NCBI GenBank assembly: GCA_011319805.1
Contig: SJRY01000228.1
Span: 1,116,001 to 1,180,000 of the forward strand
Reading direction: 5' to 3'
DNA length: 64,000 nucleotides
DNA from: Macrocybe gigantea
Lineage: Eukaryota; Basidiomycota; Agaricomycetes; Agaricales; Callistosporiaceae
The position numbers and the translations under genes were made by a program. Shown in pieces: positions 9,709 to 20,563 of the stretch. The notes beneath the pieces were generated by a model, which was not told where the DNA came from, searched no databases, and worked only from the letters and a program-made list of their open reading frames with translations. Every line of letters starts with the position of its first letter. Within the stretch, counting starts at the first letter, position 1.

Positions 9709-12457
9709 TTATCCTTGGTCCTCGCCATCCCGTTTCCTCTTCATTTCTCGCGATACCCTGTGTTGAGCCGCTTCGTGCTTGGCAAGCTCCATCGACACTT
9801 TGGATACCGGACTCTTTGCAATTTCTATGCAAAATAAGAATTAAACAAGAATCCATCCGCGTTAGAGAGCAGCAGCCTTACCTTGCCTGAGATCGTACCT
9901 GGACCACAGTCAGTAAAGTCTTTGCAGAGAACATGAAAAACATGACCCACATGACCTCGTCATCATCATTCGTCAGGAACGTGATGGCTGTCCCCATCTT
10001 GCCCGCTCGGCCAGTCCGTCCTGAGATCCCGACTCAGCCAAACCATCTTCCAGATTAAGACAAAAATCCGATCCTTACCGATCCGGTGCACATACGCCTC
10101 TATCGTGCCCGCCATCTGGAAATTCACCACGAGGCTAACGTCCTGAACATCAATACCCCGTCCAGCCAGGTCCGTCGCCACCAGCACGTCCGCCTCTCCG
10201 CTCCGCAGCGCTTGTAGCGACGCCTCACGTTGCTCTTGGTTCTTACCCGAGTGCAACGTCGAAGCACTCCACTACATCAAGTCAGGTTCACACGGTCCAG
10301 AAACCAAGCCCAAACCAAGCACACTCACCCCAGCTCGTGACAAGTCCTTGGCCACCATATCTGCCGTCTTCTTCTGGTTAACAAACACAATGATCGGCGA
10401 CGCGTACTGTCCACTGTTGAGAATCTCCAGTAGTCTTTGTCTGTCAGAATCGTCAGCATCGCCTGCGTCGCCGTCACACCGACAAGTCCCATCACCCACT
10501 TTTTCTTTTCGTCTCCATGGATAAACTCGACCCGCTGCTCCACCGTGTCCACAGCCCGTCCGGCCTCTCCGATCGTGATCACGGCCGGCTTCTTGAGATA
10601 TTTTCGCGCCAGCCGCTCCACCGGCGGCGGCATCGTCGCCGAAAATAGCGTCGTCACCCGCGTCCGCCCCTTTTTCACCATCGTCTCCCCGTCCACGTCC
10701 ATCTGCTCTCCCGTATCCTCCCCTTCCATCGTCTCCGACGGCAGCGCGTCCAGGATGAACGTCAAATCCGCCTCAAACCCAAGGTGCACCATCCGGTCAG
10801 CCTCATCCATCACCACGTACCGGCACTGCGACAGCACAAGGACATGTCGCTCGATCACATCGCGTAATCGTCCAGGCGTCGCAATGATCATCTCGGCTCC
10901 CTCCCGCAGATTGAATTGCTGCTCCTCCACTGCTCTCTGCAAACGCACGTCAGTCCGCCAAGACCGCACTAGTGCTAAATTTTTTTTTGCTGTTGACTCA
11001 CCCCTCCGACGATGGACACGCACTTGTGCCCAAGAGGCGATGCAAACTTTTTAGCTTCGCTCTCAATTTGCTGCGCCAGTTCACGTGTCGGCGCCAAGAT
11101 CAGCGCGTACGGCCCCAAATGCCTGTTCTCGTCCGTAAAAGGAGGAAGCTTTGAGATGAACGCTAGCATGGGAATCACAAACGCCGCCGTCTTGCCCGAT
11201 CCTTGGCAAGGAAAAAAAAAAAAGACAAGCATGAAGAGAACGCGCCGAGGAGAGGCAGTGACTCGACCTTACCTGTTTCTGCAATTCCAATGATATCACG
11301 GTTCTGCAGTCCGATAGGGATCGCCTGCCGTTGGATCGGCGAAGGCTCCTTATATCCGATCCTCTCAATGCACTCCAGTATGGGCTGAGGAATGTCCGAC
11401 TCGACCCAAGACCGGAGAGGGTGAGGAATGTTGCCACCTTGTACGTAGCTTTAGTAGTCCATAGCACTGTACAGTCGAGAATGCACTCGCCTCGGGCAGA
11501 AATGCTAAAGTCCTCCCTGAAAATGCGCCAGTCGCGCTCCTTCATGTCCGCCAGTGGCTTCTCCGTCCAATGCCGCTCATCCAGGCCCGCCTTGGCCGCC
11601 TTTCGTCGTTCAAGTGCATCCGCCAGGTGTCCGTCCGTCCCCACCCTACGCTGACCTGGCCCACCACCGCCATCGTCCATGCCCGCAATGTGCCCGCGCC
11701 CAAACATCACCTGCGCGCCCTGCCTGTTCGTCCCGAATGCGACCGGTGAATCCTCTGCAAACGTGTCATCCTGCACGTCCCAGTCAAACACGAACTTGCG
11801 GTCGTTCATCTTGCGGATCTTGCGCTTCTTCTTGTCCACTCCAAGGTACCGCGACCGAATCGCAGACAAGTCCGTGTCCGTCATCGGCGGCACGTACTCC
11901 GACGACGAATCCGCCTGAGCGGACGCAGGCGCTTGTGGAGGCGGCATCGTCTTGTTGCGGTCTGCTCGGGGCGCTGTTGGCACATTTTCAAACCCGTTGC
12001 GCGATCGGCGGTCCTCCGACGCAGGACCGCGTCCGCCCCTTCCATCTCTGTCTCTGTCTCTGCGGCTATACCGCTCTCGCTCGCGTTCGCGGTCTGACTG
12101 TGCGTACCTGTCATCGACTGCGAGATGTCAGTACGGCGTCCAATGAGGGATGGACGACAGACATCGCCTCTGGCTGCGTTCTCTCCGTCTCAGCTCTTCT
12201 GCGTCCCGCTCAAGCGCTTCTCGGTCTCGCCGCGCTTGCTCTTCCCGCTCCCTTTCATCCTTGATCTCTTGCGCGCGCTTCGCTATCGCAAGCCTTGCTC
12301 GTTCCTCTTTCGAAAGGAATTTAGGCTGCAGAAGAAGTTTCAGCGATGGACGGCACAAAACAGTGCAGCTGCGACGCACCCTAGATGCCGCTTCTTTTTC
12401 CTCTTTTTGCTTCTGCAGCAACACTTCGATGGAGAGCGGTTCCGCACGTTTCGCCAT
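9709..12457 (-). CDS. PRP28: DEAD-box RNA helicase Prp28 (U5-100K/DDX23)
   Basis: Spliceosomal helicase that displaces U1 from the 5' splice site so that U6 can pair. Eleven exons: 12457-12380, 12325-12163, 12117-11491, 11437-11273, 11201-11002, 10936-10500, 10440-10329, 10271-10079, 10020-9951, 9898-9882 and 9824-9709 (725 residues). N-terminal Arg/Glu-rich tail, then the conserved [11 protein letters not shown] and SISARGGNIPHP, Q motif, AETGSGKT (I), PTRELAQQ (Ia), [18 protein letters not shown] (II), SAT (III), IIVFVNQKK (IV), [11 protein letters not shown] (V) and [11 protein letters not shown] (VI). Intron 3 (11490-11438) can only be spliced with a GC donor, gcgagt. Exon 10 is a 17-bp microexon. 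Its stop lies 71 bp upstream of the kinase start, on the same strand. Confidence 0.95.
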
Positions 12458-12547
12458 GATGAAGTGGCTGGAATATACCTGCGAACTATCACGTGATTGC
12501 AAATTTCCTTTTCATTACCAACTCAATCCTCGACCGTCTTTTTCTCC

Positions 12548-13272
12548 ATGTACTACGGCCCAGAGTCTGGAGCAGCGTCGCCCGTCCCGAAACTCCAGAG
12601 CCTGCCTCGATCCAAGGCCGTAGGAACCCCCGGACGCAGGTGTCCAGCTGCTCGACGACGACGGTGCCATCTCTGATCAGGCATGCGCCATTCTAAAAGC
12701 CGATCCCGAAACCTGCCAAAGCTGACTCGCCGCGTGCTTTTCAGTTTGAGACCTGTCTGAAGCACATATTTGCAAAGTACTGCGTTCCCAGGCCCAAGGC
12801 GGGAGACAGGCTTGCGACGCTGCTGACGCCCCCTCCCAACGCATACCTCTCGCCAGAGGGTTTGGATGCGTGGGCGAGGGACACGAACGGCGTCCCGTTC
12901 TCCCAAGAGACAAAGGACGAGCTCGTTGAGTTTCTGGACGTGACGGACGACGGAGGTCTCACGTAGGTGCTGCGGGTTTTGCTCCTTTGTCTCCATCGGC
13001 GCGTGGCTCGGAGTAACGAACCTTTGTTTTTCCCTTTGATCGCAGCTTCAAGGGCTTTCTGCAGATATACCAGCTGCAGACTGAAAACGACGAGGAAGAG
13101 ACGTGGAGAGATCTGGTGCGTCGTTCTCTCCCCAAGCCTTAGCCGAAGGACGGGCCTTCACGGTCGATTTGCGTCCTAGTCGAGCCATGGATTCGATCGG
13201 TCGCTAGAGCTGGTGGCTACGCGAAGAGAAGATACGGAACCAGACGAAAGGACAGCGGGCCACGACGGGTGA
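12548..13272 (+). CDS. Small protein with EF-hand-like region
   Basis: The downstream exons are clear: 12745-12962, 13046-13115 and 13180-13272. They encode YLSPEGLDAWARDTNG, FLDVTDDGGLTFKGFLQIY and NDEEETWRDLSSHGFD, a block I associate with fungal proteins of the EF-hand/TPR-like group. The DVTDDGGLTFKGF segment looks like one calcium loop. The 5' part is uncertain. A consistent model is 12548-12583 joined to 12648-12680, the second exon ending in DDDGAISDQ, and then a GC-AG intron 12681-12744; the sum is 149 residues. The PRP28 start lies only 90 bp away on the other strand. I cannot name its function; calcium binding is an inference from one loop. Confidence 0.65.
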
Positions 13273-13521
13273 GCGCTGAAACGTTCAGACTCACCCCAAC
13301 ACTTATCACGGATCAAGACAATCCTGACACCAACGTTCATCGAGTTGCACTCTTTGCTGAGCCAGACCCAGATGGTCGATCTGCCCCCATCGCTAACGAC
13401 ATATACGCAAAGTCACGAACTTTAAAGGCGCATTCACGCTTGTATGAGGAGGAAAGAGACAGAGGGCGTCTGCGTGTGTGGCGGTGTATATATCATTCAC
13501 AGCAGCCTTACTTTATTGTAT

Positions 13522-14359
13522 CTACGTTTCTGGATGACGCGGAGAGGTGAATTTCCAGATTTCAATGTCCTCCCAATCGTCACGCGCCCATTTGATCCCG
13601 CCTTTGTCCAAAGCTCGGGTCAGCTTCTTGTGAGGAATCCGAACTACATTTTCAAACCAGTCACGGCGAGCGTTGTCCAAGGCTTGATCGAGAAGCTGGG
13701 GATCGCGCCTTTCGATGCAGAGGTAAACCGGAGGCGCATGAGACGACGCTTGGAGCGAACGCATGCAAAGAGCATGGAGTGATCGCAGCAGAGGCTGGAC
13801 GAGCGCGCGCTCATAGACCGTGTCCGCAGTGCAGATCACATCGAATGGAAGCGCCAGAAACTCCGCAGCGGGTGAGGCAGGGGGAGCCGACGGAGGGCAA
13901 TGGCTGGCAATGACGTCAGGATCGTCCCAGGTCCATTCCGCCGGTGGAACGGTCCAATCCAGCTCGCGCACCTGGACGATACCCGGCAGCTCTGGCGAGT
14001 TGATGCCAACATTATGTCGAAGAACGGAAGAGATGACGGGACGGATGTCGGTAGCGACGACGTGGCAGTGGAGGGAGCTCAAGGCCAGACTGAAGAGGAG
14101 ATGACGCAGTCAATCGATGGACGATCAGGAATCCTTACGCAGTGAGGCCGATGCCGCTACCTAGCTCGATGACCTTGAGGCGTCTTTCCGAGCGGCCGTA
14201 CAGCGCGGCAAGGTAGAGCGAGAGACACTGGGCGCCGAGCCACAGGGCGGTGCCGTTGTTTTGGCCGTCAGCGCGCTGAGCCAGCTGAAAGACGGCATCT
14301 CGAAAGGGGTAGCTGAGGGCGGGAATGTGTTTGGTGCGATGAGCGGGAAGGCATGCCAT
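13522..14359 (-). CDS. Lysine-type methyltransferase (METTL21/family 16-like)
   Basis: SAM-dependent methyltransferase of the group that modifies lysines on translation factors and chaperones. Two exons, 14359-14139 and 14089-13522 (262 residues). The core shows GTALWLGAQCLSLYL, the SAM-binding motif VIELGSGIGLTAL, the acidic residue in VVATDIRP, and the later motif FDVICTADTVYERALVQPLL in the position of the family's D/E-x-x-Y. The start is ambiguous: the ATG at 14359 precedes the conserved PAHRTKHIPAL region, whereas an in-frame ATG at 14449 would add 30 Arg-rich residues and overlap the start codon of the RhoGEF gene on the other strand. The substrate cannot be assigned. Confidence 0.85.
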
Positions 14360-14447
14360 GACACGAGGTTCCCACGAGGCGTTTAGTCGAGCAAAGTTGG
14401 ACTGCCTGCCACAGCCATCGCCCCGACGACGACGACGTCTGCCCTCC

Positions 14448-17400
14448 ATGAAGGCCTTTCTTCACCGTCTTCACATCGGCGGCGGTCCAAAGGATAAGGA
14501 CAAAGAGTCCCCCGTCGTCCAGAAGGAAAAGTTCCCGCCGCTCCGCCCTTGGCCACCGGAAGAACCCCAGCGCCCTGTGCCAACGCCAACGCCAACTAAC
14601 CTACCCTCTTTCAAGCCCCTGCCTGAACTCGCCGCCCCCTTCACCGCCCCGCTCTCTACACGCCCCTTGCCGCCCATCGAAGAGCCCGTCCTGTCCAGCT
14701 CGACTCCTTCGACACCAGCACCGCCCCCTGCATCCCAACCTTTACCTCCCGTGAAGCCGCCGCCCGAACCAGCTCCTCTGTCCCCCCCTGTCGAACAAGA
14801 GACTTTGTCGCCCCCTTCAAGGAAGCCTGCGAACGGCTCGTTGGGCCAACCCACCGTCAGTGATGTCCAGAAAAAAGTCGCCTTCATATCACCGCCGCCC
14901 ACGCCAACACCCATGAACATGGAACGGGCCCTGCCAGATGCTCCAGGCACCGCCCCGCAGAGCGTCTCTGCACCCTTGAAGACCAACGTGACGCGTTTTC
15001 AAGCGACCCACGGCAGAGCTTCGGTCTCCACCGCGCCCTCTTCCTCCAAGACCGATCTCAACGCCAAGGCGTCGGTCAAGGCCACGTCTATACGCGGAGC
15101 GTCTCCTTATCTCAGTAAACAAGATGTTTCCGCGTCATCCGTTCGATCCGGCACTCCCTACTCTCAGATGTCTGCTGGTAGCAGCAGTCGCATCCTCGCT
15201 GCCACATCGTGGAGCGAAGTGACGGAGGAAGATCTCGTCTCTAACCTTGGCTCCCGGGAGCGCACTAGGCAGGAAGTCCTGTTCGAAATTATTTCCAGCG
15301 AAGATAGGTGCGCTCCTCTCGACTCCGTAGCCGGCCGTGTACAGACCCCGCTCTCTCATGACAGATACGTACAAGAACTTGTCAAGATGAAGGAGACGTT
15401 CATAGATCCCCTTTTGCATCCCTTCGCGGCCTCAGCAGTCTCTCCGGCCTCGTCGACTCCAAATTTAGATTACGATTACTATCGTTCGGAATCTCCAACG
15501 ACCGAGTCTGGTGACCATCTGCCGCCGATCGCTGCTCGCTTCATGTCTCCCACTCCGTCTATTGGCGTGCCCGCATCTGCAACGTCATCGGCGAGAAACA
15601 AGGACACGCCTAACATTGATGGTGACTCTCTAGAAACGGACGAAGAGCATGATGATACTTACCCCGCGTCGTCGAGAAGAATAGGCGCGTCATCACCGAT
15701 ATCGAAGGCGGACCATCCTCGATCGCCATATCGTTCAGCTGCCTCTCGAACGGGAGGGCGCCTTGCTGCAGTGCCATTCCCATCCAAGTCACATCACTCA
15801 TTGCCTCCGCCACCTCGCACTCAGATGTCTGCATCCACAACCTCGCTGGGCCGTCAAGCAACTGCCATCGATCGGGAACGTGAACGTGACCGCGAACGTA
15901 AATACAGCCAGGGTCAAGATTCTTCCCCGTCGCAGAAGCGTGGGATGCTCAGGAAGCTCAAGAAAAGCCAGACATCATCTGACGCCGTATTCGGCAGCTA
16001 CCTGGCTCCACGTCAAATTCCAGACGACCTTCGTATTTGCCTCGAAGTCATTGACAACGGGGTCCTCGAAGGTCACAAACGACTGTCTGGGGCCCTAAAG
16101 AAGCGTTATGATGACCAATTTCCTTTAGTACGTTCCCTTGCGGACGTGTTCGTAGCCAATGTCAGTCCTTTGGCCCCCCTTTTTTTTCGCATCCTGTTGT
16201 ATTCACTGAACAATTGCGCCTAGTCCGACATCTTTCAAGGTTACGCTACATATGTCCTACACCTGGAAAGAGCTTTAGAGCAGGTCGACGCCGCATTGCA
16301 GAACATCTCAACGAAGAAGCCAAAAAAGCAAGACGCGGAAGAGTGGCAGAAAGTCTGCAAGTTCCTCCAGAAGTTGGAGGAAGACGCCGCGGATAAAGGC
16401 GAAACTGGCCTAGCAATCACCCTTTCCAAGCCTTTCCAAAGGCTTTTGAAATATCCCCTTCTCTTCCAGAATCTCCTCTTCCATACGGATCCCAGTACAT
16501 TTGAGTATGAGAGCACGCTGCAGATGGTGGCCGAGGTCGAGACGATAGTGCGAAGTATCGAGGACGAGAAGATCCAGAAGGAAGAACGCGACAAAACCAG
16601 AGACGTCTTTGCGCGGATTGAGGGGCTGGAGAAAGTCAAGCAGCTGGCACTGCCCAAGCCGTCTCGGGTGTTGTTAGAGGAACGACCTTGTCCTTCGCTC
16701 AATGCCACCGCCGCCGCGGCGAAGCCTTCATCACCCCCTCCTGTCGTAAATAACAAAGGAGTGAGAGGCAAATCATCGTTCAAGCGTCTGAGCGATGTTC
16801 TCCATTCTGGAGGAATGGGAGGGAAGAAGGATCTCTGGCTCGTCGTGTTCAACGATGTCATTCTACAGTGCCAGCGAACTGGGACGACATCGCTACCCAT
16901 GGTCGCAGGCACAAACTCCCGAACAAACTCCCTACCTGAACTCCAAGGTAAGGCGAAGTATGCCACTACCGGGCGTCGGAACGCGTATACGAAACCGCGC
17001 AACCTTTACAAGTTCATAAAGGTGAGTGTTTTGATCAATCCGACGTTCGAACGCGTCCGATGCTGAAATTGCCAAGATTGAAACCTGGGCCATCGGCGAC
17101 GTCATGCAGCCACGCGAAGGCGTCGTGTCCATGGAAGAGTAAGTTTAAACACCCAACCCTTACCTCGCTCGGTTGTGCTCATCCTCGCCGCAGCGTCGTG
17201 CGTTCTAGCGTACAAGCACGTCATCAACCAAGAATCGTCCCGCTACCAAACGAGGACGACGAAGACGGCGACTCTGATGATTCCGACAAGAAGAGTAAAA
17301 TGAGTTTCTCATACTGGGGAGCAGACAAGATCACAGTTCAAAAGCCAGTCTTGAAGGGCCGCGCAGGATCACAACTACGCAGAGCGACACCGACTGCTTC

Positions 17401-17761
17401 CTATGGCCGAGAGTCATCAGCAAATGCAAAGTTCGGAACGCGGCTGGTTTCGATTGAAAGCCCTCATGGTGCCGCTCGACCCGCCAGTCGAAGGACTCAA
17501 ACAGCGACGCCGACTGTTCGGAAAGCGCCGACCTCGGAGGACGGTCCAAATTACGCTAAAGCTACCATTACTCGTCCAGCGTGGGACGCCACGACGCGAA
17601 CGCCTCCTCCAAAGCGAACACGCAACACATCTCAGACCAGCGCTGCCACGCGCTCAACTATACCCGCCAAAAGTGTCTCGTCTCCTGCACCATCGGAAGA
17701 CTCGGGTGTGGGCCTATACCGCCAGATGCTTGCAAATGACCCTTCTCTAACGGAATCGTAG
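14448..17761 (+). CDS. Rho guanine-nucleotide exchange factor (split DH, PH)
   Basis: Activates a Rho/Cdc42-type GTPase. Five exons: 14448-15307, 15365-16160, 16224-17021, 17077-17138 and 17194-17761 (1,027 residues). The first 275 residues are Pro/Ser-rich and disordered. The DH domain begins with EVLFEIISSEDRYVQELVKMK near residue 278. A disordered insert of roughly 190 residues follows, and the domain resumes with KRYDDQFPLVRSLADVFVANSDIF and YATYVLHLERAL, then the conserved helix LEEDAADKGETGLAITLSKPFQRLLKYPLLFQ. A PH-like region follows (DLWLVVFNDVILQC ... LYKFIKIETWAIGD). The tail is Ser/Thr/Pro-rich. Intron 1 (57 bp) is stop-free and in frame. The start MKAFLHRLHIGG is the likely one, as an upstream ATG at 14358 overlaps the methyltransferase gene. 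Confidence 0.9.
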
Positions 17762-18048
17762 ACCTCTTCCTGCAAGCTTATAATATTCCCATCAATTAAA
17801 TATTACCCCTTGCTGTCCATCTCGTTCTTCACGCAACTGCCATCGTTCCTTTTCCTCTTCCCATTTTCGCCCTTCGTTACCTGTCATTCCGGCACGCCAA
17901 CTGTTCGCCGCATGCTTACTTTCCTTTATGAACAAGGTTATACAAAACCATTCTTATTGATGCACCAGTATTTCCGTCCTTCTCTAAATATGTCTAACTG
18001 GTTACCCAGCATGACCGGAACACTCTGTACAGTGCTAGCAACATCCAT

Positions 18049-20390
18049 TTAATCCGTTTTGTACGCCGCGTTGTGAATGCTGACGCTCCTTCCGCTGGGA
18101 TCTGGCGAGCAACCCCAATCGCCTCGAGGTATCCATCTGAAAACGTATGAGAAATATATGCAAGGAGCTCGAGCAACTCATGGCTCACCGGACGGCTGTC
18201 TTTGCAGCGGTTTCTGAAGGGTAGAGACCTGAAGTGCAGGATGCTAAGAGGGAGATCAATGTGACAATCAATGCCGCGGACTCACTGTCGAAGATTTCTC
18301 GGATATAATACGCTTCCTTGGTATCAGGCGTGTCTTCTGACCAGCGTTCGATGCGCTTGGCGAAAGCTTCGTCAGATACGACCGCGTTGGCGTGATCCTT
18401 GATCCTTTTGGCGACATGAGCTCAATGGCCTCGCCAATGTGTAGCTGGAATTCTATCCTACCCGTCAATCCAGGAATATCCAACGCCATCCGAAAACTGC
18501 TCCTTCTGCCTCCATAATATGGAACGCGGAAGGTATGGCTGAAGGCAGAGTATTCAGTCTATATGGACATAAACATGTCTGTGATAGAAGCTAGCCTTGC
18601 CGTCTGGTGAGCAATCAAACGCTTTTCGGATGATATACTGGAAAGCAAAATGAGACTGATTGCTGGCGTCATTTCGCGGACATTCCCATACCTTCTCCAT
18701 CCTTGGACACCCGTCTTCATCAACCTCCTGGGCCAATCCCTTGCTGAACATTTTTTCCTTCGGGTCGATGTTCATCGCCACGTCGAGAAACGCTTTGTCG
18801 AGGAACGGGACGCGGGCCTCCAAACCCCACGCCATTGTAGATCTATTGTGTGAGGATGAGCATGATACAAAGACAGGTCAAGAAAACACTCGCTTGTTAG
18901 CACGCAAGCAATCGGACGTATGCAGGTTCTTGACACGACGCACAGATTCCTGGTGGAACGATCTACTGTCTGGCGCGGCGTGAAAGTATAGGTAGCCTGG
19001 ACGGAAATATCGTCAAGTTATTGCCAACATCCTCGTATAGCGTGATTACCTCCAAATATTTCATCGCTTCCTTCGCCGCTAAGAACCATCTTCACACCCA
19101 TGGCTTTGATCTTGCGACTCAAAAGATACATTGGAGTGCTGGCACGCACGGTCGTGACGTCGTATGTCTCAAGGTGATAAATCACGTCCGGAATGGCATC
19201 TAGACCCTCTTGCACAGTGAAAACGTATTCATGGTGCACGGTCCCCAGATAGTGCGCGACTTTCCGAGCCGCCAAGAGATCGGGGGAGTTTTCAAGGCCG
19301 ATTGAAAACGAATGCAGTTGGGGCCAGGCAACGAGGGTAGCTATCGACGGAGACTGAAAGTGAGTTCAAGTTCAAGCCGGTGAAGAGCCGCATACCCTGT
19401 TCGTTGACGAGACGCGGCGTAGGAGTCGGTGGACCGCTGGCTGCTTCTTGTAATTTTTTCTGGCGGAGTTCATACTGGGCCTGTGCCACTTTCTCCGTCT
19501 CCCGGGAGGCAATAGCCGCGATCAAGCTACTGTCCAGCCCGCCGCTTAAAAGGACGCCATATGGTACTTCGGACATGAGACGTTTGCGGACCGCATCTTC
19601 GAGAGTTTCGCGAAGTCGTGTGAGGTCTGCCGGTTTCGTAGGTATATTGTCTTGGAGGGTCTCATCGTCGCCGTTCCACCACGATGGTTGATAATAGCGG
19701 GTGGTAGACTGGTCGCGGCTGTCGTATACATGGCCGGGAGGGAAGGAGATGATTTTGTCGCAATCGTCGACCAATGCTTTTAGCTCGGACGCAAAATAGA
19801 CAGCTCCAGGACGTTTCGAGCTCCATCCTTGATACAAGGTGGTGATACCGATCGGGTCCCTTGCAGCAATTATCCTTGAAGGCGTGACCGATTCGTCAAG
19901 GAGAACAAAAGAGAACATTCCGTCCAGCTGGTTGCATAATTGCTTGTCAAAAGTTTGATACTGCATTGGTCGGCGCAAATTTAACTTTCACAGCTGCTTC
20001 CATAAGAAACGAAAGGGACGCACGAGCGGGATGATGACCTCGCAGTCGGAATGCGTCTTGAACTTGACATCGGGCCCGACAGTTGCACGGAGAGCAACAT
20101 GGTTGTAGATCTCACCGTTGACAGCAAGGATAATCTTTCCATCTTGGCTGATCAATGGTTGGGCACCGGTGTCTGGAAGGCAATGAATGAGCTGAAGGTC
20201 AAAACGATTGTGATCATGACTCACCGACGCCGACGATCGCGAGTCGCTCATGGACGAGAATGCCTTCGTGGCCAACATAGCAACCAGACCAGTCGGGCCC
20301 ACGATGGCGAAGCCTTTTAGACAATGCGATAAAATGGGCCCTGTCGTTGGATGGTTTGTCCAAGCCATGGACGGCGAGTATACCACACAT
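18049..20390 (-). CDS. ASN1: Asparagine synthetase (glutamine-hydrolysing)
   Basis: Makes asparagine from aspartate, ATP and glutamine. Eleven exons: 20390-20225, 20172-20024, 19960-19396, 19340-19050, 18996-18894, 18842-18692, 18637-18596, 18538-18462, 18404-18286, 18228-18189 and 18136-18049 (596 residues). The N-terminus is MCGI, so Cys2 is the glutaminase nucleophile; RLAIVGV and NGEIYNH follow. The synthetase half has the PP-loop [25 protein letters not shown], the tail of the active site [13 protein letters not shown], and [18 protein letters not shown]. Intron 18893-18843 needs a GC donor (gcgagt), and intron 18595-18539 probably does too. GATA sites lie 70-100 bp upstream. It is complete, with no missing active-site residue. 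Confidence 0.95.
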
Positions 20391-20459
20391 GTCGACTTGT
20401 TTGCGAGAGAACGAGTCAGTACTGGAAGATTTTTTTCCGCTCGGCCTCTATCGTAGAGA

Positions 20460-20490
20460 GATAAGATTAGATAAGATTAGATTAGATAGG
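20460..20490. promoter_or_regulatory. Clustered GATA-factor sites in a divergent promoter
   Basis: Two GATAAG hexamers (20460-20465 and 20470-20475) and a GATAGG (20485-20490) are embedded in an ATTAG-rich repeat. They lie 70-100 bp upstream of the asparagine synthetase start and 74-104 bp upstream of the syntaxin start. HGATAR is the binding site of fungal nitrogen regulators such as AreA/Nit2. Nitrogen control of asparagine synthetase would be logical but is inference. Confidence 0.5.
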
Positions 20491-20563
20491 ACGTGCATTA
20501 CACTATGACTGCGGGAACCCTCCATTTTTTTCCCAGTCGCTGGACCCCTAGTGCGTCCGAGCC

